Of a stretch of DNA of 64,000 bases, positions 9,921 through 19,245 are shown piece after piece; position 1 is the stretch's first letter; the number at the start of each line of letters is the position of its first letter. Position numbers and translations under genes: made by a program. Below the pieces are notes generated by a model. The model ran no database searches and was not told the DNA's origin. It saw nothing but the letters and a program-made list of their open reading frames with translations. Source of the DNA: Prorocentrum cordatum (Eukaryota; Sar; Dinophyceae; Prorocentrales; Prorocentraceae); contig CAUYUJ010012625.1 in NCBI GenBank assembly GCA_963575745.1, positions 277,501 through 341,500 of the forward strand, given 5' to 3'.

Positions 9921-10930
9921 GTCCAATTTCTGTGTCTGCGACGGCTGAATTCGACCCGCAATTCGCCCCCCCCGTCCCTTTGTGGAGATTCTGGCGATAA
10001 GAATCTTTCGAACTGAAACCGAGCCGCGACACCATAGTGAGTTCAATTTCTGGACACATCCGAGCCACAACAGAGTTTCACTTCTGGGCATTTATTTCAT
10101 TCTGGACAATAATAGTGAATCACGTTTCTGGACGTGGGAGGGCGGCAGTCGAACCAGAATGCCATAAAGAATTCAATTTCTGGGCCAAGTCGAGCCCAGA
10201 ACACCAGAATGAGTCTGACATCTGGATCTGCGAGGGCTGACACGAGCCAGAACACCAGAGCGAGTCGATTCCAGACAGCCCCCGGACCAGTACGATGCCT
10301 CCCCCTGGCCTCCCCTGTGGAGCTTCTGTCGACAAGAAAACCGATTAAGCACCAATACCACGTGTCATTTCTCGGCCAAGACGAGCCAGAGCACGATAAT
10401 GAGTCTCATTTCCGGACCAAACCGAGCTACAGTCGGACTCGGTTGGACAGGACACGCGAGAGGACGCAATAATATTCGGAGGGCCACATTGTCACAGGAA
10501 TGTAGGAAGCATGGGTCGCGAGACAAAGGGTACCCTTGATTTGGCAGGGTCGACCTACTAATATGGGCCGACTGAAGAACAAAAGAGTGAATCTAATTTC
10601 TATCTGCGAGGACTGAAATCGAGCCAGCACCAGCGTGAGTGGATCCTGGACTGCCGCCGGACCGGTAAGACGGCTCTCCCTCTGGCCTCCCTTGTGGGTA
10701 TTTGGGCGACAAACAACTTGGTCAAAACACAAGTTTGAAGCTCATTTCTGGACCAAAACGAGTCAGATCACCATAGTGAGTTTCATTTCTGACTCTGGGG
10801 GGCTAACATCGAACAACAACACAGTAGTGAGCCTCATTTCTGATCAAGTCGAGCCAAAGCATGATAGCAAGCCGCATTTCTGAACCAAATCGAGCCAGAA
10901 CGCCATATCGAGCAATGCCAGCAGATTCCG
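9921..10930. repeat. GTGAGTTTCATTTCTGGACC array
   Basis: About 1 kb built from degenerate units: an AGTGAGT(T/C)(T/C)(A/C)ATTTCTGG core, a C-rich linker and a CGAGCCAGAACACCA block. Unit spacing is irregular, about 45-65 bp. An F10 element (10429-10574) interrupts it. I see no conserved frame, so it is a decaying minisatellite. Confidence 0.85.
10429..10574 (+). mobile_element. F10 terminal-inverted-repeat element, copy a
   Basis: Ends ACAGTCGG and CCGACTG, with the interior GGACAGGACACGCGAGAGG and GGCAGGGTCGACCTACT. Homologous throughout to 63465-63622. It is inserted in the ATTTCTGG array. Confidence 0.88.
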
Positions 10931-11277
10931 GGCCGCGCCGCCGCACCTCTGGCCTACACCGAACCAGAACAGAAGACTGAGCGCTGCCGGACCGCTGCCA
11001 GGCCTGCGAGACGCCTCCCCCCCCCCCCCCGAGTCCCCCCTCTGAGGAGATCCTGCTGAAAGAAATCTCTGACCCCCGTTAGAACCCTGGAACGACACGC
11101 TATTAGGGAAAAACTCGCATGACTTCCAACAGGTCTGACATTCCTGGATTTCCGCGCGAACGCGCACTTCCACGCCATCATATTCATCATCACCAATGCA
11201 TCACGTCATCGTCATCGACAGTCGCCGCAAATGCCGTCATCATCACCCAATCACCTTCGTCATCGACGCATGTTTTG
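10931..11277. other. Non-genic stretch with C-tract
   Basis: Includes CCCCCCCCCCCCCC near 11030 and ATCATCATCACC-like words near 11180 that faintly recall the hydrophobic ORF family. No independent gene is supported. Confidence 0.45.
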
Positions 11278-11429
11278 GGGCAACTCATAGGAGCCATTAT
11301 TTACCCTCTTGCTGGATTTTGCAAATCGGCGCTTGTTGGCACTAGTCGACGAGAGATCGATGCGGGCCGACGCTAAATCGGCGCTATCTCATCGACAACC
11401 ATGTGCCAGTCGACGCGAATGCATTCTAG
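11278..11429 (+). repeat. F16 dispersed repeat, copy a
   Basis: Contains GGGGCAACTCATAGGAGCC and a string of GACGCTAAATCGGCGCT words, ending GTCGACGCGAATGCATTC. The same order occurs at 49300-49440 and 59418-59560. It abuts the degenerate hydrophobic frame. Confidence 0.82.
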
Positions 11430-11726
11430 AAGCGGAACTGCGGAGGTGTACAAGGCGTCATTGGCGTTACCAACATCGGAGCTGGCATTGACATTGCCGT
11501 CGTCATTGCCGTCGTTACCACCACCATCGCTGCTGTCATCAGCGTTGCCGCTGGTGTCGGCGACATCATGATACGGCGCTCGCATGAGCCACCGATCCGC
11601 ATTAAGCATCGCGCAACTTGCACCGAATCGCGTGTACACACAGCTCGCACCACAGAACTTGCTCAGGTAGATGATGTCGCCTGGTTTCAATTACGCAACG
11701 TGCAGCGCGTAGCCTCCTTCAGATAG
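11430..11726 (+). pseudogene. Degenerate relative of the 18.9-21.4 kb hydrophobic ORF family
   Basis: This frame is open from just after TAG (11427) to TAG (11724), with no ATG before its hydrophobic part. Codons from 11457 read VIGVTNIGAGIDIAVVIAVV and continue through 39 hydrophobic residues to MIRR. They align without gaps to residues 18-56 of the minus-strand ORF at 18952-19245 (shared VIG, IG, VIA-VV, D, MI-R). The PTRTE-like region is disrupted. It lies on the opposite strand, follows an F16 copy, and lacks a start, so I read it as a pseudogene or exon-like remnant. Confidence 0.5.
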
Positions 11727-11767
11727 CTAACAACACGTCTTTTGAACCGAACGCAGAAAGCATCGCA

Positions 11768-11950
11768 TGTACTGGAGGCCAGTGCACAAGAAACCTTCCA
11801 CAAGAAACCCAACCCTGAGACCCCAGGACGTCCATTTACTTTGGGTGTGACAACGTCACGCTGTCCATCGCAGAACCATCGAAGCCAAAGAAACCCAGGG
11901 CACCCTGGAGGCAAGCAGGTTTTTTGGGGGGCATGGGTCTCCACTGTACT
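11768..11950 (+). mobile_element. F4 element, copy b
   Basis: Left TGTACTGGAGGCCAGTG and right GGTCTCCACTGTAC are inverted. Inside: two CACAAGAAACC-type words, GACCCCAGGACGTCC, CAGGGCACCCTGGAGGCAAG. About 183 bp, the best preserved copy alongside 32521. Confidence 0.9.
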
Positions 11951-12728
11951 CTTCGGGGTCCCCGAGCTGGCCAACACTACACATTCAACAAGCAACGGCG
12001 CCAAGAGGTGTCGTGACATCCCTCGGCCTGGACTGACTCTGGCGATGAAAATAGCCTCAAGCTGGACGAAACCGAGAAAGGAGGTTCTAAGCATGCGCGT
12101 GTGGTCCCTTTGGCGACCCTGGGCTCATGAGGAGCTGGCCACACAACTTCGGGCCAGATGCTCGAGTTGAGCCATGCGGATAGGAGGGCCAAGCTGAGTG
12201 TGAGGGACGACTGCCCTTGCGTGTACGAGAGGAGCAGGGGGGAGCGGTGACCGTCTTGAGCGAAATGGAAGATAGACGAGCGAACCCCCTAGTGCCAAAT
12301 TGGTCACGAAGTCTAGCTCCCCATCCCCCGACTCGCTCCCATCCTCTACTCCAATCCCTCTCACTTCCTCCACCGTCATCCCTGTGCCTCCCTTGCAACT
12401 CCCCTTGCCCAACTCCTCTCTTCATCCCCAGCCCTTCTCACTCCTCCCCTGTCTTCTCCAACGCCTCCAAAGAAGGAAGAAACAGAACCAGCGAGGAGAC
12501 GGAAAGGATGGCAACATCCAACTCGAAAACAGTTGCAACAAACATGCATCGCGAAAGCAACCCCCTTCATGCGGTCTGCATCATGAAAAACAACCCTTCC
12601 CAGGCCGGTCCTTGATCGTCCGGACGTCACCATCGGGTATTGCCGTGACGCATACCGCGCCTTCACCCGAACATCCGATATAAACAGCCTGCTCTGGCTA
12701 GCCCTACTTTCACCGAGCAGTGTCTAAG
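11951..12728. other. Non-genic stretch, part CT-rich
   Basis: 12300-12480 is a C/T-rich run (CTCACTTCCTCCACCGTCATC-like). The remainder is mixed, with only short frames. Nothing is duplicated elsewhere that I can see. Confidence 0.5.
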
Positions 12729-12889
12729 TTTAGGTCGGGCATGTTCCCCTACAGGGGGATTTTGGACGAAAGATTAAAACACCCAAAAAATGCTCAAAAG
12801 ATGCCCACAAATACCCAAACAATAGTCCCCAGACTATGTTGTGACTCTTTTGGAATATTCCTCCTGTAGAGAGACAGGCCCGCCTGAAG
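12729..12889 (+). mobile_element. F2 element, copy b
   Basis: Ends TTTAGGTCGGGCATGTTCCC and GACAGGCCCGCCTGAA, diverged from the CTTAAG form. The AT-rich interior keeps TAGTCCCCAGACTATGTTG and GGAATATTCCTCCTGTAGAG. Confidence 0.92.
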
Positions 12890-13014
12890 TCTGAGTGAGC
12901 TACTGGCATGGAGCTAGAAGGGGCGTGCCCACGGTCGCCCCGTGGCCGTGCCAGCCTGCGGCCTAGGCACAAGTGCCACCCGTGCGCTGTACCCACGCAG
13001 GGCACGCCATTACC

Positions 13015-13144
13015 TGGCCATCGCTCGGACGTCCACTCCCTGTGCTTGGTTTGGTTTCGTGCGTGGTTGTTTCGCCAAATGATCAAGGATGCTCCTCGGT
13101 AGTCCTCGCCGAAGGAAAAATGCACACGTCCGAGCGATGCCAAG
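13015..13144 (+). mobile_element. F3 element, copy b
   Basis: Ends TGGCCATCGCTCGGACGTCC and ACACGTCCGAGCGATGCCA. The interior GATCAAGGATGCTCCTCG and TTTCGTGCGTGG matches copies a and c. About 130 bp. Confidence 0.93.
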
Positions 13145-13314
13145 ACCATTGCCTAGCGGTCGGAAGAAGCGGGTAGAAGCACGAAGTGGGAAGGCGCTGT
13201 AACAGATTGGGCTTCCGCCCGCCTCCCGACGAGGAGGGAAGAGGGAAAGCCACTCGATCCTTGAAGTGGGAGGGCGTCTAATAGTAGACTGGGATCTGGG
13301 AGTACATAAAAGGC

Positions 13315-13755
13315 CTAGTTCCAACGACAGATGGGGGAATTGCGAGAACCCATCGCACTACGAGAACATCTTGTGCATCGGCACCAACACACCGTGGCGT
13401 GTCCAAGCTTCACAACGCGATACACCAATGTCGTGCGCGTGCCTCCCGTGTCTTGCCACGACGGCAAATCCTGCGGCCAATCAGACCGACAATGCACGCA
13501 TACAGGTCGCTCGGGATATACGGGAATACGTGTGACAAGAGCATGCCAATTGAGATAAACCGATTCCTGGCCCGCACACGAAGCCAATTCGGATGTCTTG
13601 ATGAAGGGATCTTCAAATTCGAACTGGCCCAAGAAACTCAAAATCGCCTGCTTCCGAAAAACGGCCTGCACGCGAACAAGATGTTGCCACGCTCGACATG
13701 AGGACGGACAAGTTGGCACGAGGCCCAGCATCCCAAGCCGACAGCGGCCGGGCAA
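13315..13755 (-). CDS. Candidate ORF in a composition island, unrecognised
   Basis: A 146-codon frame whose composition is unlike the surrounding low-complexity DNA. It has aromatic and acidic residues in ordinary proportions (for example FEFEDPFIKTSELASC) and two Cys-rich stretches (VCVHCRSD, CWCRCTRC). I recognise no family or catalytic motif. Frames of similar quality overlap at 13808-14470 and 13893-14261 on the same strand, which could be exons of one intron-containing gene, but I could not fix splice sites. It may equally be unique non-coding DNA. Confidence 0.2.
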   Translation of the reverse strand: MPGRCRLGMLGLVPTCPSSCRAWQHLVRVQAVFRKQAILSFLGQFEFEDPFIKTSELASCAGQESVYLNWHALVTRIPVYPERPVCVHCRSDWPQDLPSWQDTGGTRTTLVYRVVKLGHATVCWCRCTRCSRSAMGSRNSPICRWN

Positions 13756-13807
13756 GCGACAGTCTCAAATGAGCCACATCCGCGGCGACACTGAGAATCG
13801 GCAGAAA

Positions 13808-14335
13808 CTACATTCTATGTTTAACCTCCAGCGACACTGCAAGCAGGCAGCGTGCATTTTTCCAGACTTCAGTACAGACTGCCTCCCAAGAGTCACCATA
13901 AGCGTAAACAGTGAAGCTGTAAGTGCCCTCCTCCCACCGCTGGAAGGCGCCCGGACGTAGAGAAGGGAAGGGCGGGAAGACGATGCGACCAATGACTATG
14001 CCAACTTCTGCCGCTCGTAAACAGCGGCAGCGAGAGAACGCCCATTCTTCGTATGCTTGCAATCTCTGGCAAATCGATGTAGAAAACGTCAACTGACATG
14101 TCCGCAGCTCGCTCGGACTGCTGCCAAGCGGTGTCCGAGCGAAGAAGAGCGAACGAGATGTGCTGATATTCGCGAGGAGGGAGTGTGAGAACGGTGCTGA
14201 TGATCTCGTAGGGTTTCTGTGATTTCTGATGGGGCCGACGCCCCCCGGCTGGCGCGCGCAAATCGTATAGTTCTGCTTCCCGGCGCCCTGCTCGGCCTCA
14301 GAGCACCAGGGCTGTCGCCGACCACCTCGAGACGG
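13808..14335 (-). CDS. Candidate ORF or exon, unrecognised
   Basis: The downstream two-thirds of a longer minus frame has normal-looking composition (for example RWEEGTYSFTVYAYGDSWEA) before ending at 13808. The upstream part runs into a period-12 array at 14340 and is not credible. A competing frame at 13893-14261 (SFALLRSDTAWQQSERAADM, VDVFYIDLPEI) is equally plausible. I see no homologue I can name. Confidence 0.15.
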   Translation of the reverse strand, partial: PSRGGRRQPWCSEAEQGAGKQNYTICARQPGGVGPIRNHRNPTRSSAPFSHSLLANISTSRSLFFARTPLGSSPSELRTCQLTFSTSICQRLQAYEEWAFSRCRCLRAAEVGIVIGRIVFPPFPSLRPGAFQRWEEGTYSFTVYAYGDSWEAVCTEVWKNARCLLAVSLEVKHRM

Positions 14336-14339
14336 ATGC

Positions 14340-14480
14340 AAGATGCCCATAGTCTGGCCCAAGACGACCCAACGACTACTCAGGGGCTCCAAGACGCCCC
14401 CCCCGAAATACCCCCACGAGACCCCGACAAGCCCCCAAGAGGCGCCCAGGGATGCCTGACACAAACCCAATGGCAGATCA
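14340..14480. repeat. Period-12 array, block 4
   Basis: GGCCCAAGACGACCC, GGGGCTCCAAGACGCC and CCCAAGAGGCGCCCA units; same class as 3716, 4393, 8915 and 33575. Confidence 0.82.
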
Positions 14481-14524
14481 AATCCTCGACGCGCCCCTAA
14501 CTGAACCTATCCACCCTTGACGTT

Positions 14525-14690
14525 GCCCAAAATAAGAACCCAAGACGGCCTCAAAGGGACCCACATGACGGCCCCACAGTTACCCTTCCCCCCCAAAAAA
14601 AAACAAGCCCGAGCCGACCTCGAGGCGACCCAAAGCAGCCCCCGGATGCCCCCAAGACCCGGAGCCTGTAAAGAAGACCCCAGGGAGATT
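14525..14690. repeat. Period-12 array, block 5 (degenerate)
   Basis: Starts with a homopolymer-rich piece (CCCCAAAAAAAAAC) and contains CAAGACGGCCTCAAAGGG, CCTCGAGGCGACCCAAAG and GGATGCCCCCAAGACCC. More decayed than the other blocks. Confidence 0.7.
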
Positions 14691-15118
14691 TCACAGTGCC
14701 TTCAAGCGGTTGACGGAAGGAAGGGACGGGTTAGTTGGTGGCCACTGTTCACTGCACCGACCTTGCAGACGTGGTGCAGCGGATTTCTGCGTGGATTGCT
14801 GTCAGTGCACAATCCCAAAACGGCAAGCGAAAAACAAAGTGAATTGCACGTGGATGTGTTATAGTCTTCATTCCTGGCCAAAAAAATCCGCGCGAAATTC
14901 AATTCGAAATCCAGAACGAAACCCTCCAGGACACTCAGGGCCCATCCTATTGTTTTCCGAACGCAATCCGCTCTGCGATGTTGGCGCCATGACACTGTGG
15001 GCGATCATTGGGGGCTGCAGGGACAGCAACCCGAGGGCAGCTGGGAGGAGGACCAGCCGCGGCATGACCTCATTCGGCCCCCACATCCGCACCCCAGAAG
15101 GGGGGCCCCGGCACCCCC
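14691..15118. other. Non-genic stretch
   Basis: Mixed composition and unique in the window. No ORF here is convincing and no repeat was identified. Confidence 0.45.
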
Positions 15119-16213
15119 TTGGCTGCCTCCAGGAGTAGCATGAGGAATGGAGGCGACCCGCCTTGCACCTGGAGTGTCCCAAGCGGGGCTCATGTGGATG
15201 CGGAAGGAAAGCTTGAAAAAGGATCCGCCCTGGGGTCAATCAGCCTGCTCGTGCGGTGCATGCCGCAATCTGCCCGCGTGGTAGGCGGAGACCATTCGGA
15301 TCCGCTCCAAACCTCGACCCCCGACCAGCCGCTACGACCTCAGTCCTCCCCGACCCCGCTGGGAGCAGGGCGCACTGATCAGCCTGAGGCGGCGGGGCGA
15401 AGGCCTAGACAGCTGGATCTGGACAGACGGGTGCTAGGAGGACCCAGAGGTCTTCTTCGCAGAGGTCCCCCCAGAGACAAGAAGGGGCCTGTCGGCACTC
15501 CGAGCCCTCGGAAAATAATCCCCGCGCGGCCATGTGCAGCTCAGGACGGAGAGGTGCTGGGAGGACCCAAGGTCTTCGTCGCACGGGCCCCCTCCAGACA
15601 GGACGGCCTGGCGGCGCTCTCAAAGCAGGAGGGCGGAAGTTTGCGCTGGCATGCCCGGCTTCCCGCAGTCCTCTGCTTACAGGAGGGCGGGGGTTGCGCT
15701 AGGAGGCCCCGGAGGACTTCTTCAGGCGGATCCCCTCGATTCCTCCCACCCACCCAAGCCCCCCCCACCAAGCCACCGCCGCCCCTTCCCACACCGCCCA
15801 CGCCCCCACCAAACGTCTCTCCACCCAAACCACACGACAACCTCGCAATCCAGCCTGGAGCAGGGCAGAAGAGACTCCAGCTGCTCAAAAGGCGTCCCTG
15901 GATCCTCCCAGGGTCCAAGCGCACAAGGTTTCCTAGTTGTGTCCAGCAGTGGCGGCGAAGATGCCTCCTGGAAGCCAACGACCCGGGTGCCGATACCAGC
16001 TTTCACCGACAAGCCCCCTGGGAAAGCGCGGAGCGCGGGAGGGACGGCAATAGGGCGCCCCAAAGGTGCGTCTTCTCGCAGCCCTGCCTGGAGGGAATGG
16101 AAACGAGGAGGATGATGAGGATGATGATGATGAGGAGGAGGAGGAGGATGGAAGACGAGGGGGAGGATGAGTGGGGATTTGACGAACATAGGAACACCCC
16201 AATATCCTGCTGA
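15119..16213 (+). CDS. Long low-confidence ORF with internal repeats
   Basis: This is the longest frame not made of pure trinucleotide repeat (364 codons). Its middle contains three related segments around 15424, 15549 and 15690 (GGTGCTAGGAGGACCCAGAG and variants), translated as LGGPRGLLRRGPPR, LGGPKVFVARAPSR and ARRPRRTSSGGSPR. A Pro/Thr-rich run follows, and it ends in a GAT/GGA microsatellite that supplies Met/Arg residues. The repeats, biased composition and absence of any motif argue that it is a chance frame. I keep it because of its length. Confidence 0.15.
   Translation: MAASRSSMRNGGDPPCTWSVPSGAHVDAEGKLEKGSALGSISLLVRCMPQSARVVGGDHSDPLQTSTPDQPLRPQSSPTPLGAGRTDQPEAAGRRPRQLDLDRRVLGGPRGLLRRGPPRDKKGPVGTPSPRKIIPARPCAAQDGEVLGGPKVFVARAPSRQDGLAALSKQEGGSLRWHARLPAVLCLQEGGGCARRPRRTSSGGSPRFLPPTQAPPTKPPPPLPTPPTPPPNVSPPKPHDNLAIQPGAGQKRLQLLKRRPWILPGSKRTRFPSCVQQWRRRCLLEANDPGADTSFHRQAPWESAERGRDGNRAPQRCVFSQPCLEGMETRRMMRMMMMRRRRRMEDEGEDEWGFDEHRNTPISC
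16108..16175. repeat. GAT/GGA microsatellite
   Basis: GATGATGAGGATGATGATGATG followed by GGA units and GAAGACGAGGGGGAGG. Poly-Met, Arg, Ser and Leu frames derive from it. Confidence 0.93.
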
Positions 16214-16705
16214 CGAAATATGGTGAACCTAGATTCGTCAACATAACATAGGTTAGGGCAAGACGTCTTCGAGGAAGGCATAAGGCCTTCCAGATGCATC
16301 CCAAATTGCCCGAGCTACATCCCTCCCACCTTGGTCCCCCGTCCGACAGTTCGGATGGAGAGGGTAGGATTAGGAGGAGGAGGTGGAGGGGGACGAAGGT
16401 ATCGACGCTGCGGACAAGGAGATGCCGCTCAAGACACGCGCCACGCGAGTTCAGATAGACAGGGCAGTGAAGCAGAGTGGGCCTTCGACCCAGCCCCCTT
16501 CCTTCTGCGCTTGCGCTGCTGCGTTGGAACGGGGAGCCTGTGCATGAATAACGCTGCCAGGCCCGCTGCCCGCCGCTCACCCGGACCGTTGCCGAGGGGA
16601 GCCAGGGCGACGACACGGCGAGCGGGACGCGGACGGTCGCGCACCTCGCCCCAGCAGCCGAGAGTTCCGAGCTGAACGCTGCCACGACAGCGAGCTGAGC
16701 CTCAA
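16214..16705. other. Non-genic stretch
   Basis: Mixed composition with a short GGAGGAGGTGGAGGG run at about 16370. No gene is supported. Confidence 0.45.
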
Positions 16706-16908
16706 GTCGAGGAAGAAGAAACGCCACAACATTAAACTTTTAGCGCTCCGCGCGGATTTCTCGGATCCGCGCCAGGCCCCCCGCCCTGGCGCGCGGAGCG
16801 CGCAAGGGGTGCCGCCAGAGGCGCCGCGGGGGGGGGGCCATCGCGAACCCAAGAAATTTCGCACGGAGCGCCACAAGTGTATGTCTATCGCGATTTTCTG
16901 CTTCGATC
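16706..16908 (+). mobile_element. F1 hairpin element, copy 4
   Basis: Ends GTCGAGGAAGAAGAAACGCC and CGCGATTTTCTGCTTCGAT. Arms TTTTAGCGCTCCGCGCGG and CGCACGGAGCGCCACAAG. The core contains GGCGCGCGGAGCGCGC. A near full-length member. Confidence 0.92.
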
Positions 16909-17136
16909 AAGAAGAGCTGCTCCTCCTCGGAGCCGAGAGCATGCAGGGGGACGTGAGAGGGGGATCAGCTCCGGGCGGGGGGGACATTGACCTGCAGTCG
17001 GCGGTGTGCATCGCCGATCAGTCGGCGCAGCCCCCCCCATAATTGCAGCGAGGCCGCGCGCTCCTGGGCGAGGTGCGCTAGCACTGCCCATGTCGGCGAT
17101 GAGTCGGCGATCGTATGGGGGATTATATGCATTACC

Positions 17137-17310
17137 CAGAAGAAAAAACACAGCGCAAACATAAACTTTTGAAGCTCCGCACAGATTTCTTGGATCTGCG
17201 CTGGACCTCCCGGCCCTGGCGCGTAGAGCGCGCCTCCGGCGCCGCTGGGGGGCCTGGACGCCGATCGAAGAAATCCGCGCGGAGCGCCTATGGAGTTTAT
17301 TATTCTTCGA
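17137..17310 (+). mobile_element. F1 hairpin element, copy 5
   Basis: Ends AGAAGAAAAAACACAGCG and ATTATTCTTCG; arms ACTTTTGAAGCTCCGCACAG and AAATCCGCGCGGAGCGCC. It lies 12 bp upstream of an F5 copy. The 228-bp gap to copy 4 holds only GTCGGCGAT-type palindromes. Confidence 0.9.
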
Positions 17311-17322
17311 TTCCCCCTTGAT

Positions 17323-17717
17323 GAAGGGGCCCAGGGACACACAAATAGATACGCACAAATCTCAGGATTCCCTATATTGTCAGAGTGAGGGGGCCCGAAC
17401 GGTCATTCACTGTCCCTGGGTGCGTGGCTGAAGTGGTGGGGATCCACGGCGAAGATTATTGTTGTTGGTTTGTTGTTGCTTTGTTGCGTCGTCCCCCCCG
17501 CGACCCACCCGCGACCCACCCGCGACACACCCACGACCCACCCCGCGACCCACCCGCGACCCACCCGCGACCCCACCGCCCCCTCACTCTTATACGCATT
17601 TGCGGGGTGTATAATATTCTATTTTCTGGGTTTTCGTCTCCCCCCACTTCCCGTGGTTTCCCATCTTTTCCTGGGGATCGACGATTCATTGTGTCTGCGA
17701 ATCTCCCCTCTCCTGAG
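17323..17717 (+). repeat. F5 dispersed repeat, copy b, split by an F6 insertion
   Basis: The left part (17323-17378) begins GAAGGGGCCCAGGGACAC. The right part (about 17608-17717) carries CTGGGTTTTCGTCTCCCC, GATCGACGATTCATTGTGTC and ends CTCTCCTGAG. Between them is about 225 bp absent from the other F5 copies and homologous to 25940-26225. Confidence 0.9.
17380..17607 (+). mobile_element. F6 insertion with GCGACCCACC array, copy a
   Basis: The left arm (GGGGGCCCGAACGGTCATTC, ACTGTCCCTGGGTGCGT) and right arm (CCCTCACTCTTATACGC, TTGCGGGGTG) match 25940-26225. The core is a minisatellite of about 10 bp, GCGACCCACC, with a preceding TTGTTG run. It interrupts F5 copy b, so F6 is mobile or was moved. 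Frames across the core read as PRPTRDPPATH repeats and are artefactual. Confidence 0.88.
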
Positions 17718-17964
17718 TTGGGCCTGCCTCCCCCTGCCGGTGCACCTGGGAGCGGCGACTGGTCACGCATGCGCGACAGCAGCAGGAGGCGCCCTGCCTC
17801 CCAGCTGCGCTCGCGAGGTCGGCCAGCGCACGCTCGCAGTCCGCCGCGCGACGGCCGGCCAGACGTGCCGCGCACTGCACGGCCCAGGGCCTCGCCCTGG
17901 GACGGGAAGACGCCATCGCCTGCGTGAATCGGCGGCGAGCCCGGGGGGAAGCGAGGAGGGGCGG

Positions 17965-18125
17965 GCCTGCTCAAAGGCTCGGAGGTTCCCCAGCCTTCTC
18001 AGAAGTTTTCTAAGCCTTCCCCAAAGACACGAAGAACTTCTCAGAAGGCCCGAGGCCTTGAGAAAAGTCCCGCCGCCTTCTGAGAACGCCTTCTTCTCAT
18101 TTCCCCCCATCGCTCGCCGCCGAGT
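17965..18125 (+). repeat. F22 CTTCTCAGAAG repeat, copy a
   Basis: Several TTCTCAGAAG or CTTCTGAGAA palindromic words, CCTTCCCCAAAGACAC, then CATCGCTCGCCGCCGA. Homologous in order to 37458-37635 and, less well, 25210-25345. Its GGCGGGCCT start and multiple self-complementary words could form cruciforms. Confidence 0.82.
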
Positions 18126-18329
18126 GAAGATGTTAGAAGAACAAACAACGCCATACACAAACACTTTCGGAGATCCACTCGGGCCCAACAAGTCCAACTG
18201 GACCTCCGACGATTGTTGCTCATGCAAAAACGTTATTCCACGTGCACCTCAGAGAGCGTCTCTCTTTTTCCGTCTGTTTCTGCTGTTAGACTGACTGTTT
18301 TCGAAATGCTCAGAATTGAATCCCGCACG
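18126..18329. other. Non-genic spacer
   Basis: AT-richer spacer before the segmental duplication. No gene, and nothing duplicated elsewhere. Confidence 0.45.
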
Positions 18330-18950
18330 AAGCATCTGTTTTTTGGAAGATTTCGGCGCGCGCACGGCGACGCGCACGCGTGAACTGCGCCCCGTGTTGG
18401 CACAGGATTTGTGAAATTTGTGATTTGTGATCAACGAGTCCGCGCGCATATGCTTTTGCTTCGGGGCGAGGGGGCCGTCGATCCTGGCAGGGCTGGGATG
18501 ACAAGGACTTGCATCGAGAATGGACGACGGGGCAAAACCTAGAGAAACTGCACATCCCCAGGGGGCCGATCATCGGGGGGGGGGAGGAGGAGGGTGGTAC
18601 ATTATATTTTCGCTGTACATCTGTGCAGTGCTACGTCTGTTGTGCACTTTTTGCGCAGCAGTCAACATTACAATCTACGTGGCGCGGTGAATGCTGCGGA
18701 TCAACGTGGTGCAACTTACGCTGTGCAGCCCATGATCTGCAATCTACGCGGTGCCATCAATGCGGTGCGCTCTACGTGGCGCAATCCACCATGCCGAAAC
18801 TGAATTTGTCAACTCCACTTGTCGCGCAATCACCCTACGCCCCACCCGCAACTTCGCGCGGGACGCACGCGGCGACGATTGCCATGGCTGCTTGGCGCTG
18901 GCTAGCGCATCGCTACGGCCGCGCAAGCGCGCGGGCTCGCACGCGCAACG
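18330..18950. repeat. Segmental duplication, 3' flank of hydrophobic ORF A
   Basis: 18335-18590 (AAGATTTCGGCGCGCGC to CACATCCCCAGGG) is homologous to 20098-20340. 18660-18790 holds repeated CAATCTACGTGGCGC words and joins DNA homologous to 20930-21090, downstream of ORF C. So the whole unit, not just the ORF, was duplicated. Confidence 0.85.
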
Positions 18951-18951
18951 T

Positions 18952-19245
18952 TCAGCTAGTCTGGCGCGACCGACGCAGTCGCGGTGGCGCTGACGAACGG
19001 GCAACTCCCCACGCTTCTCGCAAGCCGCGCTGACACGCGGGCACTTCCGTGCGAGTCGGTGACTTGCGCGTGCGCGGTATCATGGCAGTGTCGACAACGG
19101 TTGCCGCGATGGTGATCCCACCGATGCTGCTAACGACGGTGGCGATGACAAAGGCAAGGCCGATGACGACGCCGATGCTGATCAGGCCGATGACGATCGT
19201 GGCGCCCACGTGCCAATGATGAAGGTTCTGGAATGATTTCGACAT
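18952..19245 (-). CDS. Hydrophobic small ORF family, copy A
   Basis: A 97-residue reading beginning MSKSFQNLHH, then about 41 hydrophobic residues (16-56, rich in Ile, Val, Gly and Ala), then IPRTRKSPTRTE (56-67) and an Arg-rich tail. It aligns ungapped over 69 residues with copy C (33 identical) and closely with copy B. The tail differs because of an insertion: the alternative frame reads ...SVAPD at the same place where copy B ends. It looks like a small membrane protein with one or two spans. No known family is recognised. A longer frame starts at 19446, but the conserved block begins at this ATG. Confidence 0.45.
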   Translation of the reverse strand: MSKSFQNLHHWHVGATIVIGLISIGVVIGLAFVIATVVSSIGGITIAATVVDTAMIPRTRKSPTRTEVPACQRGLREAWGVARSSAPPRLRRSRQTS

